A stretch of DNA of 64,000 nucleotides from Croceibacterium_A sp035626815 (GCA_035626815.1 DASPMY010000029.1:1-64000); one strand, 5' to 3'. Shown: positions 26,797 to 36,236, counted from the first letter of the stretch. Made by a program: numbers and translations. Notes: a model not told the origin generated them from the letters alone.

Positions 26797-27594
26797 TCAT
26801 TGTGCGGCGACGGGCACGGGCGCGTTGGCGCTCGCCGTCTCTTCGCGCATTTCGGCCAGCGTCTGGTCGACGTCGACCACCGCGTCGTAGCCCAGCAGCC
26901 CGGCGAGCTGGCGCGTGCGCGAGCGCAGCGTCCGCGGCACGGTCTCGTCCTTGGCGATCGCCGCGAACAGCGGCCCGGCGAGGTTGTCCTTGCCTTGCGC
27001 GACATAGGCCATGCCGACCATCTCCCCGGCGCTGCCGAACCACGGATTGCCCGGCGTCGCCAGCGGCTTGAGCCGGTCGACGACCTGCTGCGGCGGCAGC
27101 TCGTCGAAGCGCGCGGCGACGACCCGGACCGTCGCCAGGTCGCGATAAGCCTGCGGCGCGTCGCCGTCGGCGGCGATGCCCTCGTACAGCGCGAGCGCCT
27201 CGTCGCGGCGGTTGTCGCGCAAGGCGATCCCGGCCCGCGCCAGCTTGGCGGAAACGGCGGTCGCCGAGCTGCCGTCGGCGGCGAGCGCCTCGAGGCCGGC
27301 GTCCGCCTCGGCGACCTGCCCCGCGTCGATCTGGTCGAGCGCCTTGACCAGCGTCTCCGACTTCGCCTCGAGCTGGCCCTCGCGGTGATCGGACCAGAAC
27401 AGCCAGCCGCCGAACGCGGCCAGCGCGAGCACCAGCCCGCCGCCGAGCGCCCAGCCGTAGCGCTTGGCGAACGTGCCGACCTGGTCCTGGCGCACCGCCT
27501 CGTCGACCTCGCGCAGCAGCGCCTCCTGCTCGGCGGCCTTGCGCAGCGCGAGCTGCTGTTCGCGGGTCTGTCCGGAATCGGGTGTGAGGGCCAC
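26797..27594 (-). CDS. YfgM-like TPR membrane protein
   Basis: 265-residue protein with one transmembrane helix (GWALGGGLVLALAAFGGWLFW, about residues 47-67) after a charged cytoplasmic segment, and a periplasmic TPR-like domain (SATAVSAKLARAGIALRDNR, DEALALYEGIAADGDAPQAY). This is the layout of YfgM, an ancillary SecYEG factor that hands outer membrane proteins to chaperones. It lies upstream of bamB, which supports the call. The C-terminal tail is Pro/Ala-rich. Confidence 0.82.
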   Translation of the reverse strand: MALTPDSGQTREQQLALRKAAEQEALLREVDEAVRQDQVGTFAKRYGWALGGGLVLALAAFGGWLFWSDHREGQLEAKSETLVKALDQIDAGQVAEADAGLEALAADGSSATAVSAKLARAGIALRDNRRDEALALYEGIAADGDAPQAYRDLATVRVVAARFDELPPQQVVDRLKPLATPGNPWFGSAGEMVGMAYVAQGKDNLAGPLFAAIAKDETVPRTLRSRTRQLAGLLGYDAVVDVDQTLAEMREETASANAPVPVAAQ

Positions 27595-27706
27595 TAAGGT
27601 CGTTTCTGGTGCTGTTAACCGGTCGGCGGGCTGTTTAGCGGATGAGCGCGCCTTTTCAATTGCCGAGTCGAGCCTGTCCCCCGCGCGGTGAACGGCCGAT
27701 GAAGCC

Positions 27707-28843
27707 TCAGCGGCCGCCCATCAGGCCCCAGTAGAGCGCGCGGTAGCGGGCGATCATCGTCTGCTCGTCGTACTCGGCGCGGGCCTTGGCGCGGTTGGCC
27801 TGGCCGATGCGCCGGCGCAGCGGCGCGTCGCCGGCAAGGCAGGCCAGCGCATCGGCCAGCCCATCCTCGTCGCCCGGAGCGCTGAGGTAAGGCCCGTTGT
27901 CGCTGGCGACCATCGCCGCGACGTCGCCGACGCGCGGCGCGGCGATCGGCAGCCCGGCGGCCATCGCCTCGGCGACCGAGATCGGGAACTGCTCGGAGCG
28001 CGACGACAGCGCGAACACGTCGAACAGCCCGACCGCGCGGGCCGGCTCGGCGACGAAGCCGGGCAAGTGCACGCGGTCCTCGACCCCGCGGCGGTCTGCC
28101 TCGGCGAGGATCGCCTCGCGCTCGGGGCCCTCGCCGACGACGATCAGTTGCCATTGCTCGGGGAGGCCGGCGAAGGCGCGGACCAGCGCCGGCAGGTCCT
28201 TGACCTTGCGCAGCCCGGCCATCGTGCCGACCCACAACTCGCCCTTGCGCTTGACCACCCGCGGCAGCGCGTCGCGCTTCGGCGCCCGGGCGAAGGCGCG
28301 GGTGTCGATGCCGTTAGGGATCAGCCGCACGCGGGTGCGCGGCTGGGCCCAGGTCTCGAGCGCGATCCGCTCGAGCGTGCGCGAGGGCACCACCAGCGCC
28401 GCGCTGCGCCCCAGCGCGATGCGGCGGTAGAAATTGCGCCGCCGCTTGAGCCCGCCGGCCTCGTCCTCGTTGAAGCCGTCCTCGTGGTGCACAAGCGGGG
28501 CCAGCTTGTAGACGTCGGCGAACAGCGTGTGCGCCAGCGCGGCGTCGATCGCGCCCCAGTTGTAGGTGCACACGAGGTCGTAGCCGGCCATCGCCGCGGC
28601 GAGGCGCTTGAGGCGGCCGGGCCACGGCTTGCCGGTGAGCGAGGGAAACCTGGGCCAGCGGACCCGGGCCTGGGGATCGAGCATCGCCGCGGCCGAGCGG
28701 CGCGCCGGGTCGCCCGAGACGATGGCGTGCTCGGCAGCGGCGCCGAACGCATTGATCAGGCGGACGCAGCGCAGCTCCTTGCCGCCGGCGTCGAACGACG
28801 AATGGAGGTGCAGGATGCGCGGAGCTGCGCGGTTCTCGCTCAC
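27707..28843 (-). CDS. GT4-family glycosyltransferase
   Basis: 378-residue GT-B fold enzyme. The N-terminal Rossmann part starts PRILHLHSSFDAGGKELRCV; the nucleotide-sugar site includes PNGIDTRAFAR, LIVVGEGPEREAILAEADRR and the catalytic E-x7-E element SEQFPISVAEAMAAGLPIAA. The SFDAGGKE opening is typical of sphingomonad GT4 enzymes near polysaccharide genes. GTG 28843 overlaps the upstream hydrolase stop (GTGA). Acceptor and donor are unknown. No exopolysaccharide cluster is visible nearby. Confidence 0.9.
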   Translation of the reverse strand: MSENRAAPRILHLHSSFDAGGKELRCVRLINAFGAAAEHAIVSGDPARRSAAAMLDPQARVRWPRFPSLTGKPWPGRLKRLAAAMAGYDLVCTYNWGAIDAALAHTLFADVYKLAPLVHHEDGFNEDEAGGLKRRRNFYRRIALGRSAALVVPSRTLERIALETWAQPRTRVRLIPNGIDTRAFARAPKRDALPRVVKRKGELWVGTMAGLRKVKDLPALVRAFAGLPEQWQLIVVGEGPEREAILAEADRRGVEDRVHLPGFVAEPARAVGLFDVFALSSRSEQFPISVAEAMAAGLPIAAPRVGDVAAMVASDNGPYLSAPGDEDGLADALACLAGDAPLRRRIGQANRAKARAEYDEQTMIARYRALYWGLMGGR

Positions 28844-29712
28844 GAGACGCGCGCCAGGAACCGCTCGAGCGCCGCCTGCACCAACGGCTCGTCGAGCGTC
28901 GGGGCGTGCCCTGTGCCGGTGACCATGCACACGTCCATCTCGGGCAGCTCGTCGATCATGCGGCCCAGCGTGCGGTCCGAGAGGATGTCCGACAGCGCGC
29001 CGCGGACGGCCAGCACCGGGCGCCCGGCGAGCGCCCGGAACGCCGGCCACAAGTCGACCGCAGCCGCCGCCTCGGCGGCCTGGAACGGCTCGGCGATGCG
29101 CATGTCGTAGTCGAACGCGATGCGCCCGCCGGGACCGACGGCCATCAGCCGCTTGGCCATGCGCAGCCAGTCGGTCAGCCGGTAGTCGGGATGGGCGACG
29201 CCGGCCTGCTCGCGCAGCCCGCGCGCGGCGTGCATCCAGGTCGGGAAGCTGCGCCCCTGGCCGACATAGCCGCGGATGCGCGCCAGGCCCGCGGGCTCGA
29301 TCTCCGGTCCGACGTCGTTGAGCACCGCCGCGGCAATGCGCTCGGGCGCCATCAACGCCAGCAGCATGATGACGATGCCGCCGAGCGAGGTGCCGATCAT
29401 GACCGCGCGCTCGATCCCCAGCTCGTCGAGCAGCGCCACGATGTCGGCGGCATATTGCAGCGGCTGGTAGCTCGCCGAATCCTTCGCATAGTCGCTCATC
29501 CCCCGCCCGCGCAGGTCGGCGCAGAGCACGCGCCAGTCGCCGGCGAAAGCGTCGGCCACGCCTTCGAAGTCGCGGCAGTTGCGGGTCAGCCCGGGGAGGC
29601 ACAGGATCGGCGGTCGGCCCGGCGCGCCGCCCGAATAGTCGCGGCAGCGCAACGTCAAGCCGTCGGCGCTGGTCCATTCGCGCTGGAAGAAGGCGGCCGG
29701 GTAATTTCTCAT
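28840..29712 (-). CDS. Alpha/beta hydrolase
   Basis: 290-residue cytoplasmic hydrolase. The oxyanion turn is PPILCLPGLTRNCRDFEGVA, the nucleophile elbow is IGTSLGGIV (Ser in G-x-S-x-G), an acid sits near VLAVRGALSDIL, and the histidine is in GTGHAPTLDEP. Proteins of this type act on esters, lactones or epoxides; no substrate is apparent. The start at 29712 (MRNYPAAFFQREW) is the only ATG that keeps the family N-terminus. The downstream glycosyltransferase overlaps, so they form one operon. Confidence 0.9.
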   Translation of the reverse strand: MRNYPAAFFQREWTSADGLTLRCRDYSGGAPGRPPILCLPGLTRNCRDFEGVADAFAGDWRVLCADLRGRGMSDYAKDSASYQPLQYAADIVALLDELGIERAVMIGTSLGGIVIMLLALMAPERIAAAVLNDVGPEIEPAGLARIRGYVGQGRSFPTWMHAARGLREQAGVAHPDYRLTDWLRMAKRLMAVGPGGRIAFDYDMRIAEPFQAAEAAAAVDLWPAFRALAGRPVLAVRGALSDILSDRTLGRMIDELPEMDVCMVTGTGHAPTLDEPLVQAALERFLARVS

Positions 29713-29755
29713 CGCCTGCTTGTTCCCCCGCTCCGGCCGCCCCACTAATGCAAAG

Positions 29756-31192
29756 ATGCGCGCCGAACCGCAACCTGTCGCGAGCGGAGAGGGAGGAGCG
29801 GGCGAGTATCGTCCGGACACGCCGATCCTCGCCCTCGCCGAGTGGCTCGGCGATCCGGTCGCGCCGGCCGCGTTCCCGCGCCACGAGCTGCGTTTCCGCA
29901 ACGACCGCTGGGCCCGCGCGGTCGGGCTGGCGGAGCTGAGCGACGCCGACTGGGTGGGCCATTTCGCGCGCTTCGCACCCTTGCCGGACAACATGCCGAC
30001 GCCGCTCGCGCTGCGCTACCACGGGCATCAGTTCCGGGTGTACAACCCCGAGATCGGCGACGGGCGCGGGTTCACCTTCGCCCAGCTGCGCGACGGCGCC
30101 GCGGAATGTGGCGGCCGCCTGCTCGACCTCGGCACCAAGGGCAGCGGCCTGACGCCCTACAGCCGCACCGCCGACGGCCGGCTGACGCTCAAGGGCGCGG
30201 TGCGCGAGATCCTCGCCACCGAGATGCTCGAAGCGCTCGGCGTGTACACCTCGAAGACCTTCAGCGTGGTCGAGACCGGCGAGGAGCTCGAGCGCGGCGA
30301 CGAGCCTTCGCCGACGCGCTCGGCGGTGCTGGTGCGGCTGAGCCACTCGCATATCCGCATCGGCACGTTCCAGCGGCTGGCGGTGCTCGGGGAGGATGCG
30401 CACATGGCCGCGCTGGTCGATTACTGCCTGGCGCAGTTTCGCGGGCCGCCGCCGCCCGCCGACGCGCCGGGCCGCGACGAGCCGGCGGTTGTGCTGTTGC
30501 ACCAGGCGGTCGAGCGGCTGGCGGATCTCGCGGCCTCGTACATGGTCGCCGGGTTCGTCCACGGGGTGCTCAATTCGGACAACATGAACGCCACCGGCGA
30601 GAGCTTCGACTACGGCCCGTGGCGCTGGCTGCCGCGGTGGGACCCGAGCTTCACCGCCGCCTATTTCGACCACACCGGGCTTTACGCGTTCGGCCGCCAG
30701 CCCGAGGCGATCCGCTGGAACCTCGCGCAGCTGGCGATCTCGCTGCGCCGCCTGGTCGAGGCCGAGCCGCTGGTCGCGGCGATGGAACGCTTTCCGGGGC
30801 TGTACCACGCGGCGATGAGCCGCCGGTTCGTCTGGCGGCTCGGCGTCGCGAGCCGGGGGCTCGAGGCGGACTTCACGCTGATCGAGGCGAGCGAGCAGGC
30901 GATGCGCGAGCGCGCGACGGGCCCCGACGCGTTCTTCTTCGCCCACCGCGGCGGGCGCGATGCCGAGGGCCGGCTGGCCGAGGCGCTGGCAGGTTACGCC
31001 CCGACGGCCGACGACCATTCGTACTGGGCCGGCGGCGCCCCGCAGACGATGCTGATCGACGAAGTCGAGGCGATCTGGGCGGCGATCGCCGAGCGCGACG
31101 ACTGGCAGCCGCTGGCGGCCAAGATCGCCGCCGTGCGCGCGATGGGCGAGGCGCTCGGGCCGCCGCCGCCGCCCGCCGGCCACCGGGCGTAA
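29756..31192 (+). CDS. selO: Protein adenylyltransferase SelO (YdiU)
   Basis: 478-residue pseudokinase that transfers AMP to Ser/Thr/Tyr residues (AMPylation). The central motifs are GRLLDLGTKGSGLTPYSR and RLTLKGAVREILATEML, the catalytic/metal region is GVLNSDNMNATGESFDYGP, and LRYHGHQFRVYNPEIGDG is a family signature. Bacterial SelO often acts in oxidative stress response. It usually has a C-terminal Cys motif; this protein ends EALGPPPPPAGHRA and lacks that cysteine. Divergent from the hydrolase-GT4 operon with 43 bp between starts. Confidence 0.93.
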   Translation: MRAEPQPVASGEGGAGEYRPDTPILALAEWLGDPVAPAAFPRHELRFRNDRWARAVGLAELSDADWVGHFARFAPLPDNMPTPLALRYHGHQFRVYNPEIGDGRGFTFAQLRDGAAECGGRLLDLGTKGSGLTPYSRTADGRLTLKGAVREILATEMLEALGVYTSKTFSVVETGEELERGDEPSPTRSAVLVRLSHSHIRIGTFQRLAVLGEDAHMAALVDYCLAQFRGPPPPADAPGRDEPAVVLLHQAVERLADLAASYMVAGFVHGVLNSDNMNATGESFDYGPWRWLPRWDPSFTAAYFDHTGLYAFGRQPEAIRWNLAQLAISLRRLVEAEPLVAAMERFPGLYHAAMSRRFVWRLGVASRGLEADFTLIEASEQAMRERATGPDAFFFAHRGGRDAEGRLAEALAGYAPTADDHSYWAGGAPQTMLIDEVEAIWAAIAERDDWQPLAAKIAAVRAMGEALGPPPPPAGHRA

Positions 31193-31297
31193 AGGCGAAC
31201 GAAACCTTAGGCGGACTGGCATGGTTAAGCCTCTCCGGTTATCACGCCTGCCGTATCCGCCACCTCGACCCCCCGAGAGGATGACGATTTCCCGCCC

Positions 31298-32734
31298 GTG
31301 AGCGCCACCGAGATCATATCCTGCGAGCCCGCCACCGGGGCCGAGCTGTGGCGCGGCAAGGTCGGCAACGTCGACGAGACGGTCGCCCGCGCGCGCAAGG
31401 CGTGGCCGCAATGGGCGGCGCAGCCGCTCGCCACGCGGATCGAGCTGATGCGCCGCTTCGCCAACGAGGTGCGCAAGGAGCAGGACAAGTTCGCCGAGCT
31501 GATCGCCCGCGAGACCGGCAAGCCGCTGTGGGAAGCGCGCACCGAGGTCGAGGCGGTCGTCGCCAAGGTCGACATCTCGATCAGCGCCTATGCCGAGCGC
31601 ACCGGGCAGAGGAAGCTCGACAGCGCGCTGCAAGGGACCGCGGCGGTGCGGCACAAGCCCCACGGGGTCATGGCCGTGCTCGGGCCGTACAACTTCCCGG
31701 CGCACCTGCCGAACGGGCACATCGTCCCGGCGCTGATCGCCGGCAACGCGGTGATTTTCAAGCCGAGCGAGAAGACCCCGGCGACGGGCGAGTTCCTGCT
31801 CGGCTGCTTCCACCGCGCCGGCGTCTCGGCGGCGGTGGTGCAGCTGCTCGTGGGCGGACCCGAGGAAGGCAAGGCGCTGGTCGCGCACGACGGCGTCGAC
31901 GGGGTGCTGTTCACCGGCTCGGCCCAGGTCGGCATCGCCATCAACCGCAAGCTGGCCGCCAACCCCGGCAAGATCGTCGCGCTGGAGATGGGCGGCAACA
32001 ACCCGATCGTGCTGTGGGACACGCCCAAGCTGGCCGACGCGGCTTCGCTGATCGTCCAGTCGGCCTTCACCACCGCCGGCCAGCGCTGCACCGCGGCGCG
32101 GCGGCTGATCGTCAAGTCGAGCCTCTACGACGAGGCGATCGACCAGGTGAAGCGCCTGACCGGGCGGATCATCGTCGGCGCGCCGTTCGACGAGCCGGCG
32201 CCGTTCATGGGCCCGGTGATCGACGTCAACGCGGCCGACCAGCTGACCGAGAGCTTCCTCTACCTGCTGTCGCACGGCGGCAAGGCGATCGCCCACATGC
32301 GCCGACCGCGCGGCGAGCTGCCGTTCGTCACGCCCGGGCTGATCGACACCACGGCGATGGCCGAGCGGCCCGACGTCGAGCTGTTCGGCCCGCTGCTGCA
32401 AGTCATCCGGGTCGACGATTTCGACCAGGCGATCGCCGAGGCCAACAACACCCGGTTCGGGCTCTCGGCCTCGCTGATCGGCGGCAACCCGCAGGAATAC
32501 AACCGCTTCTGGGCCAACGTCCGCGCCGGGATCATCAACTGGAACCGGCCGACCAACGGCGCCTCCTCGGCGGCCCCGTTCGGCGGGATCGGTTATTCGG
32601 GCAACCACCGGCCGGCGGCGTTCTATGCCGCCGACTACTGCGCCTATCCGGTGACCAGCACCGAGATGGAGCAGCCGCGCGCCAGCGTCGGCGTGGGCTT
32701 CAACGCCGACCGGCGCGTGTCCGGCGACCGCTAG
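31298..32734 (+). CDS. astD: Succinylglutamate-semialdehyde dehydrogenase
   Basis: 478-residue NAD-dependent aldehyde dehydrogenase of the arginine succinyltransferase (AST) pathway. It has catalytic Cys264 in AGQRCTAARR, the glutamate in ALEMGGNNPIVLWDT, a coenzyme-site GPYNFPAHLPNGHIVPALIAG-like segment around residue 130 and AFYAADYCAYPVTS near the end. GTG 31298 is used. The other AST genes (astA, astB, astE) are not in the window, so this gene is isolated from its pathway. Confidence 0.92.
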   Translation: MSATEIISCEPATGAELWRGKVGNVDETVARARKAWPQWAAQPLATRIELMRRFANEVRKEQDKFAELIARETGKPLWEARTEVEAVVAKVDISISAYAERTGQRKLDSALQGTAAVRHKPHGVMAVLGPYNFPAHLPNGHIVPALIAGNAVIFKPSEKTPATGEFLLGCFHRAGVSAAVVQLLVGGPEEGKALVAHDGVDGVLFTGSAQVGIAINRKLAANPGKIVALEMGGNNPIVLWDTPKLADAASLIVQSAFTTAGQRCTAARRLIVKSSLYDEAIDQVKRLTGRIIVGAPFDEPAPFMGPVIDVNAADQLTESFLYLLSHGGKAIAHMRRPRGELPFVTPGLIDTTAMAERPDVELFGPLLQVIRVDDFDQAIAEANNTRFGLSASLIGGNPQEYNRFWANVRAGIINWNRPTNGASSAAPFGGIGYSGNHRPAAFYAADYCAYPVTSTEMEQPRASVGVGFNADRRVSGDR

Positions 32735-33444
32735 CCGCTGGTGACGAGGTCGACCTCGGTGTTCCCCGACGCCAGGCGCCGGGCATAAACCACGTACGAG
32801 GCGCCGCCCTTGACGCCGGCGAGCACGTCGTCGCCGTCCTGCAGCACGCGCTGGGCCGAAAAGCCGGCGGAGCGGGCGCGGGTGAAGTAGAAGTCCATCA
32901 CCTCGCCGAGCGGCACCGGAGTGACGAAGTTGACCACCCGCAGCGCGCAATTCCCGGCATCGGTCCCTGCGGCTTCCTGCACCGCGCCGCGGGGATAGAC
33001 CGGGAACGCCGGCGGCAGCCGCGCGGCCCACTGCGTGGTGTACTCGGCGCGCGCGGCGCAGTCGCCGTCGCCGCCCGGGGCCGCGGCGGCCCGCGCGGCG
33101 GCGGTCAGCGCGGCGCCGGGGGGCAGCGAGCCGGAGACCTCGCGCGGCTCGGGCGCCTTGCGCATCCGGCCCGGCCCGCCGGCGATCCGCAGCGCCTCGG
33201 CGCGCGCGGCGGCGATCGCCTCGGGCCCGTTGTCGATCGTCGGCAGCGCGCCGTCCTGCGACGGCAACGAGGCCGCGCTGTTGGCGCGGTTCTGCCCGAC
33301 GAGGTCGGGATCGACCATGATCTGGTCGCCGAGCGCCCCGCTCAGCGCGGGATCGCCGTCGGCGACGGCGTCGGGCGCGCCGGCGCCGCCGCAGCTCGAC
33401 AGCAGCAGCGCCGCGAGGGCGAGGACAGGAACAGTCTTGCGCAT
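32731..33444 (-). CDS. Lipoprotein of unknown function
   Basis: 237-residue protein with signal VPVLALAALLLSSC (lipobox LSSC). The N-terminal half is Ala/Gly-rich and flexible; the C-terminal half, from about residue 130, has a compact fold (PAFPVYPRGAVQEAAG, VPLGEVMDFYFTRARSAGFS, DDVLAGVKGGASYVVYARR) similar to small domains found in other alphaproteobacterial lipoproteins. It is convergent with astD, overlapping by four bases. Confidence 0.75.
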   Translation of the reverse strand: MRKTVPVLALAALLLSSCGGAGAPDAVADGDPALSGALGDQIMVDPDLVGQNRANSAASLPSQDGALPTIDNGPEAIAAARAEALRIAGGPGRMRKAPEPREVSGSLPPGAALTAAARAAAAPGGDGDCAARAEYTTQWAARLPPAFPVYPRGAVQEAAGTDAGNCALRVVNFVTPVPLGEVMDFYFTRARSAGFSAQRVLQDGDDVLAGVKGGASYVVYARRLASGNTEVDLVTSG

Positions 33445-33539
33445 CGGCGGCAGCCTAGCGCGGCGCTCCCGAAAAAGCGTTTAACGCGGGGGGACCGATT
33501 CGGCGCCGTCCCGATTTGGGATCGCGGCCCAATGCTATC

Positions 33540-33646
33540 AGGGCGCCCGGCGGAAACCCGCTCGGGCGCCCTGGCGCGGCCCCTCATGAACACGACCCGA
33601 GAGGGCCGCGCAACGGCCGAGGCCCAACAGGGGAGAGCCTCGGCCG
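33540..33646 (-). terminator. Cluster of three hairpins in a 214-bp gap
   Basis: Three inverted repeats lie between the glycine-zipper gene (stop 33659) and the lipoprotein start (33444). They are AGGGCGCCCG/CGGGCGCCCT (33540-33549 with 33563-33572), GCGCGGCCC/GGGCCGCGC (33574-33582 with 33603-33611), and CGGCCGAGGC/GCCTCGGCCG (33614-33623 with 33637-33646). On the minus strand the last one starts 13 bases after a stop codon, the position of a terminator, but none has a U-tract. An intrinsic terminator is therefore only a possibility; a Rho-dependent end or REP-like role is equally likely. Confidence 0.5.
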
Positions 33647-33658
33647 CGATTCGCGGGC

Positions 33659-34102
33659 TCAGCGGCAGCGGGTGCCGTCGGTGAGCTCCTTGCCGATCAG
33701 CGCGCCGGCGGCGGCGCCGAGGATGGTGCCGAGCGTGCGGCTGCGGCCGCCGTCGACCTCGCGCCCGATCAGCGCGCCGGCGGCGCCGCCGATGATGAGG
33801 CCGGTGGTGCCGTCCTTCTTGCGGCAGTAGGTGCTGCCGTCGCGGCCGCGCCACACCTGGGTGTTGCGGTAGACCGGCTCGCCATAGGCGTAGCGGCCGC
33901 CGTAGCGGTCGTCGTAGCCGCGCGAGCCGCGATAGCGGTCGCGGTCACGATGACGGTCGCGACGGTTGCGGTCCCAGCCGTCCTCCTGCGGAGCGGCGTG
34001 GTAGCCCGGGCGGTGGAGGTCCGCGGCCGCGGCGGGGACGGCGGTGAGCGCCACGCCGGTGGCGGCGAGGCCGAGGGCGGCGGTCTTGAGCAGGTTGATC
34101 AT
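33659..34102 (-). CDS. Glycine zipper 2TM domain protein
   Basis: 147-residue exported protein. It has a signal peptide (LGLAATGVALTAVPAAAAD), an Arg/Asp/Tyr-rich middle (DRHRDRDRYRGSRGYDDRYG) and a C-terminal pair of glycine zippers (LIIGGAAGALIGREVDGG and ILGAAAGALIGKELTDG). The family is outer-membrane-associated surface proteins related to the Rickettsia 17-kDa antigen, but without a lipobox here. Hairpins lie right after the stop. Confidence 0.87.
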   Translation of the reverse strand: MINLLKTAALGLAATGVALTAVPAAAADLHRPGYHAAPQEDGWDRNRRDRHRDRDRYRGSRGYDDRYGGRYAYGEPVYRNTQVWRGRDGSTYCRKKDGTTGLIIGGAAGALIGREVDGGRSRTLGTILGAAAGALIGKELTDGTRCR

Positions 34103-34206
34103 CGTTTTTCACTCCATCGAACTTTCGAGCGGACGGTTAAGGCTTACGCCCGGTTTCCTGAACGAACCGCAACCCGATCGTCAGGTTTGTATCTTTTTCG
34201 CGCGGG

Positions 34207-35157
34207 TTGCCGGAAAACCCCGCCGCGCCTACGGCCGCGCCGGTGAAGCGAGCGGCAACCGACCCCAAAAGCGGCCTTCCTTACGCGCTCGGCGCGCACG
34301 CGGTGTGGGGCTCGATGCCGCTCTACCTGCTGCTGGTGCAGAGCGTGCCGGCGCTCGAGTTCATCGCCTGGCGCGTGGTGTTCACGCTGCCGCTGTGCGG
34401 GCTGTTCCTGGCGGTGACGCGCGGCTGGAGCGAGCTCGGCGCCGTGCTGCGCAACCGGCGGGCGTTGCTGACGCTGCTCGGCAGCGCGACGATGGTGGCG
34501 ATCAACTGGTTCCTCTACGTGTGGGCGATCCAGCGCGGCCACGTCTACGCGGCGAGCCTGGGCTACTACATCCTGCCGCTGATGATGATGCTGCTCGGGC
34601 TGGTGGTGCTCGGCGAGAAGCTGACGCGGCGGCAGGGGTGGGCGGTCATGCTCGCCGGGCTCGGCGTCGGCGTGCTCGCCATCGGCGCGCTGACGACGAT
34701 GTGGCTGAGCCTGTCGATGGCGGTGACGTTCGGAATCTACGGGCTGCTGCGCAAGACCGTCGCCGCGGGGGCGCTGTCCGGCCTCACCGTCGAGACGCTG
34801 ATCCTGCTGCCGGCCGCGCTGGCCATCGTCGCCTGGCACTGGACCACGCCGGCGGGACCGGCGCTGGGGCAAGGCTGGCATGTCGCGCTCGCAGTCGCGT
34901 GGAGCGGGCCGATGACCGCGGTCCCGCTGATGTGGTTCGCGATCGCCGCGCGGCGCCTGCCGTACACGGTGATGGGCTTCCTCCAGTTCAGCTCGCCGAC
35001 GATCGTGTTCGTGATCGGCCTGACGGTGTTCGGTGAGGAGCTGCGCCCGGCCCAGCTCGCCTGCTACGTGATGATCTGGGCCGCGGCGGCGCTGTTCAGC
35101 TGGGACCTGCTGCGGGGCCGCAAGGCGCCGGTCGCGGACAAGCCGATCCCGACCTAG
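34207..35157 (+). CDS. rarD: EamA-family permease RarD
   Basis: 316-residue drug/metabolite-type exporter with about ten membrane segments. RarD-type signature is LPYALGAHAVWGSMPLYLLL, AINWFLYVWAIQRGHVYAAS and LGYYILPLMMMLLGLVVLGE. The start is uncertain: TTG 34207 gives a longer polar N-terminus, and GTG 34243 is the alternative. The substrate is not known. It overlaps the convergent pyrC gene by four bases at 35154-35157. Confidence 0.88.
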   Translation: MPENPAAPTAAPVKRAATDPKSGLPYALGAHAVWGSMPLYLLLVQSVPALEFIAWRVVFTLPLCGLFLAVTRGWSELGAVLRNRRALLTLLGSATMVAINWFLYVWAIQRGHVYAASLGYYILPLMMMLLGLVVLGEKLTRRQGWAVMLAGLGVGVLAIGALTTMWLSLSMAVTFGIYGLLRKTVAAGALSGLTVETLILLPAALAIVAWHWTTPAGPALGQGWHVALAVAWSGPMTAVPLMWFAIAARRLPYTVMGFLQFSSPTIVFVIGLTVFGEELRPAQLACYVMIWAAAALFSWDLLRGRKAPVADKPIPT

Positions 35158-36179
35158 GCGGCGAACCGCCAGCCGAGTGTCTCGCCGGCGTGGAACGGCA
35201 CCACGCCGGCGATCTCGGGCGGGACTTCGACCGGCGCGCGCTCGAGCGTCACCGTGCCTTCGTTGAGCGGCAGGCCGTAGAACGCCGCGCCGTGCTCGCT
35301 GGCAAAGGCCTCGAACCGGTCGAGCGCGCTTTCTTCGTCGAACACCGACAGATAGCTTTCGAGCGCGTGGGGCGCATTGAAGATGCCCGCGCAGCCGCAG
35401 GCCGATTCCTTGGCCTCGCGCAAGTGCGGCGCGCTGTCGGTGCCGAGGAAGAACTTCGGGTTGCCCGAGGTCGCCGCGCGGCGCAGCGCCAGGCGATGCT
35501 GCTCCCGCTTGGCGACCGGCAGGCAGTAGGCGTGCGGGCGGATGCCGCCGACGAGCATCGCGTTGCGGTTGAGGTGCAAGTGCTGCGGGGTGATCGTCGC
35601 GGCGACGTTGCGCCCGGCGCTCTCCACGAACCGGACCGCATCCGCGGTCGTCGCGTGCTCGAACACCACCTTGAGCCCCGGCAGGTCGCGCACCAGCGGC
35701 GCGAGCACGCGGTCGATGAACACCGCCTCGCGGTCGAACACGTCGACCTCGGGGTCGGTCACCTCGCCGTGGACGCACAGCACCATGCCGATGGCCTGCA
35801 TCCGCTCGAGCACGCGGCGGATGTTGCCGATGTCGGTCACTCCGCTCGCCGAGTTGGTCGTCGCCCCCGCGGGGTAGAGCTTGGCCGCGGTGAACACGCC
35901 GTCGGCGAAGCCGGCCGCCAGATCGTCGGGATCGGTGGCGTCGGTCAGGTAGCAGGTCATCAGCGGCGTGAAGTCCGCCCCCTCGGGCAGCGCGGCGACG
36001 ATGCGCGCGCGATAGCCCGCGGCATCGGCCGCGCGCGTCACCGGCGGGGTCAGGTTGGGCATGACGATCGCCCGCGCGAACTGCCGGGCGGTATGGCCGA
36101 CCACGGCGCGCAGCATCTCCCCGTCGCGCAAGTGGACGTGCCAGTCGTCGGGCCGGCGGATGGTCAGCGTCTCGCTCAT
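35154..36179 (-). CDS. pyrC: Dihydroorotase
   Basis: 341-residue type II dihydroorotase (third step of pyrimidine synthesis). The Zn ligands are in DDWHVHLRDGEML; the carboxylated lysine is in FTAAKLYPAGATTNSASGV, and VAATITPQHLHLNRNAML and LGTDSAPHLREAKESACGC complete the site. Length and order match E. coli PyrC. It is divergent from ygfZ across a 57-bp gap. pyrE lies 20 kb away in the same window, so the pathway genes are scattered. Confidence 0.96.
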   Translation of the reverse strand: MSETLTIRRPDDWHVHLRDGEMLRAVVGHTARQFARAIVMPNLTPPVTRAADAAGYRARIVAALPEGADFTPLMTCYLTDATDPDDLAAGFADGVFTAAKLYPAGATTNSASGVTDIGNIRRVLERMQAIGMVLCVHGEVTDPEVDVFDREAVFIDRVLAPLVRDLPGLKVVFEHATTADAVRFVESAGRNVAATITPQHLHLNRNAMLVGGIRPHAYCLPVAKREQHRLALRRAATSGNPKFFLGTDSAPHLREAKESACGCAGIFNAPHALESYLSVFDEESALDRFEAFASEHGAAFYGLPLNEGTVTLERAPVEVPPEIAGVVPFHAGETLGWRFAA

Positions 36180-36236
36180 CGGCGCGCCAATGGCACAGCG
36201 GCTTGACTATCGCCAGTGCCGGCCCAAGTGGGGGCC

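Noticed and set aside
28844..33031. Very long minus-strand frame extending the glycosyltransferase N-terminus by about 1400 codons
   Set aside because: It runs antisense to selO and astD and in another frame through the hydrolase; the real GT4 start is GTG 28843 with family N-terminus.
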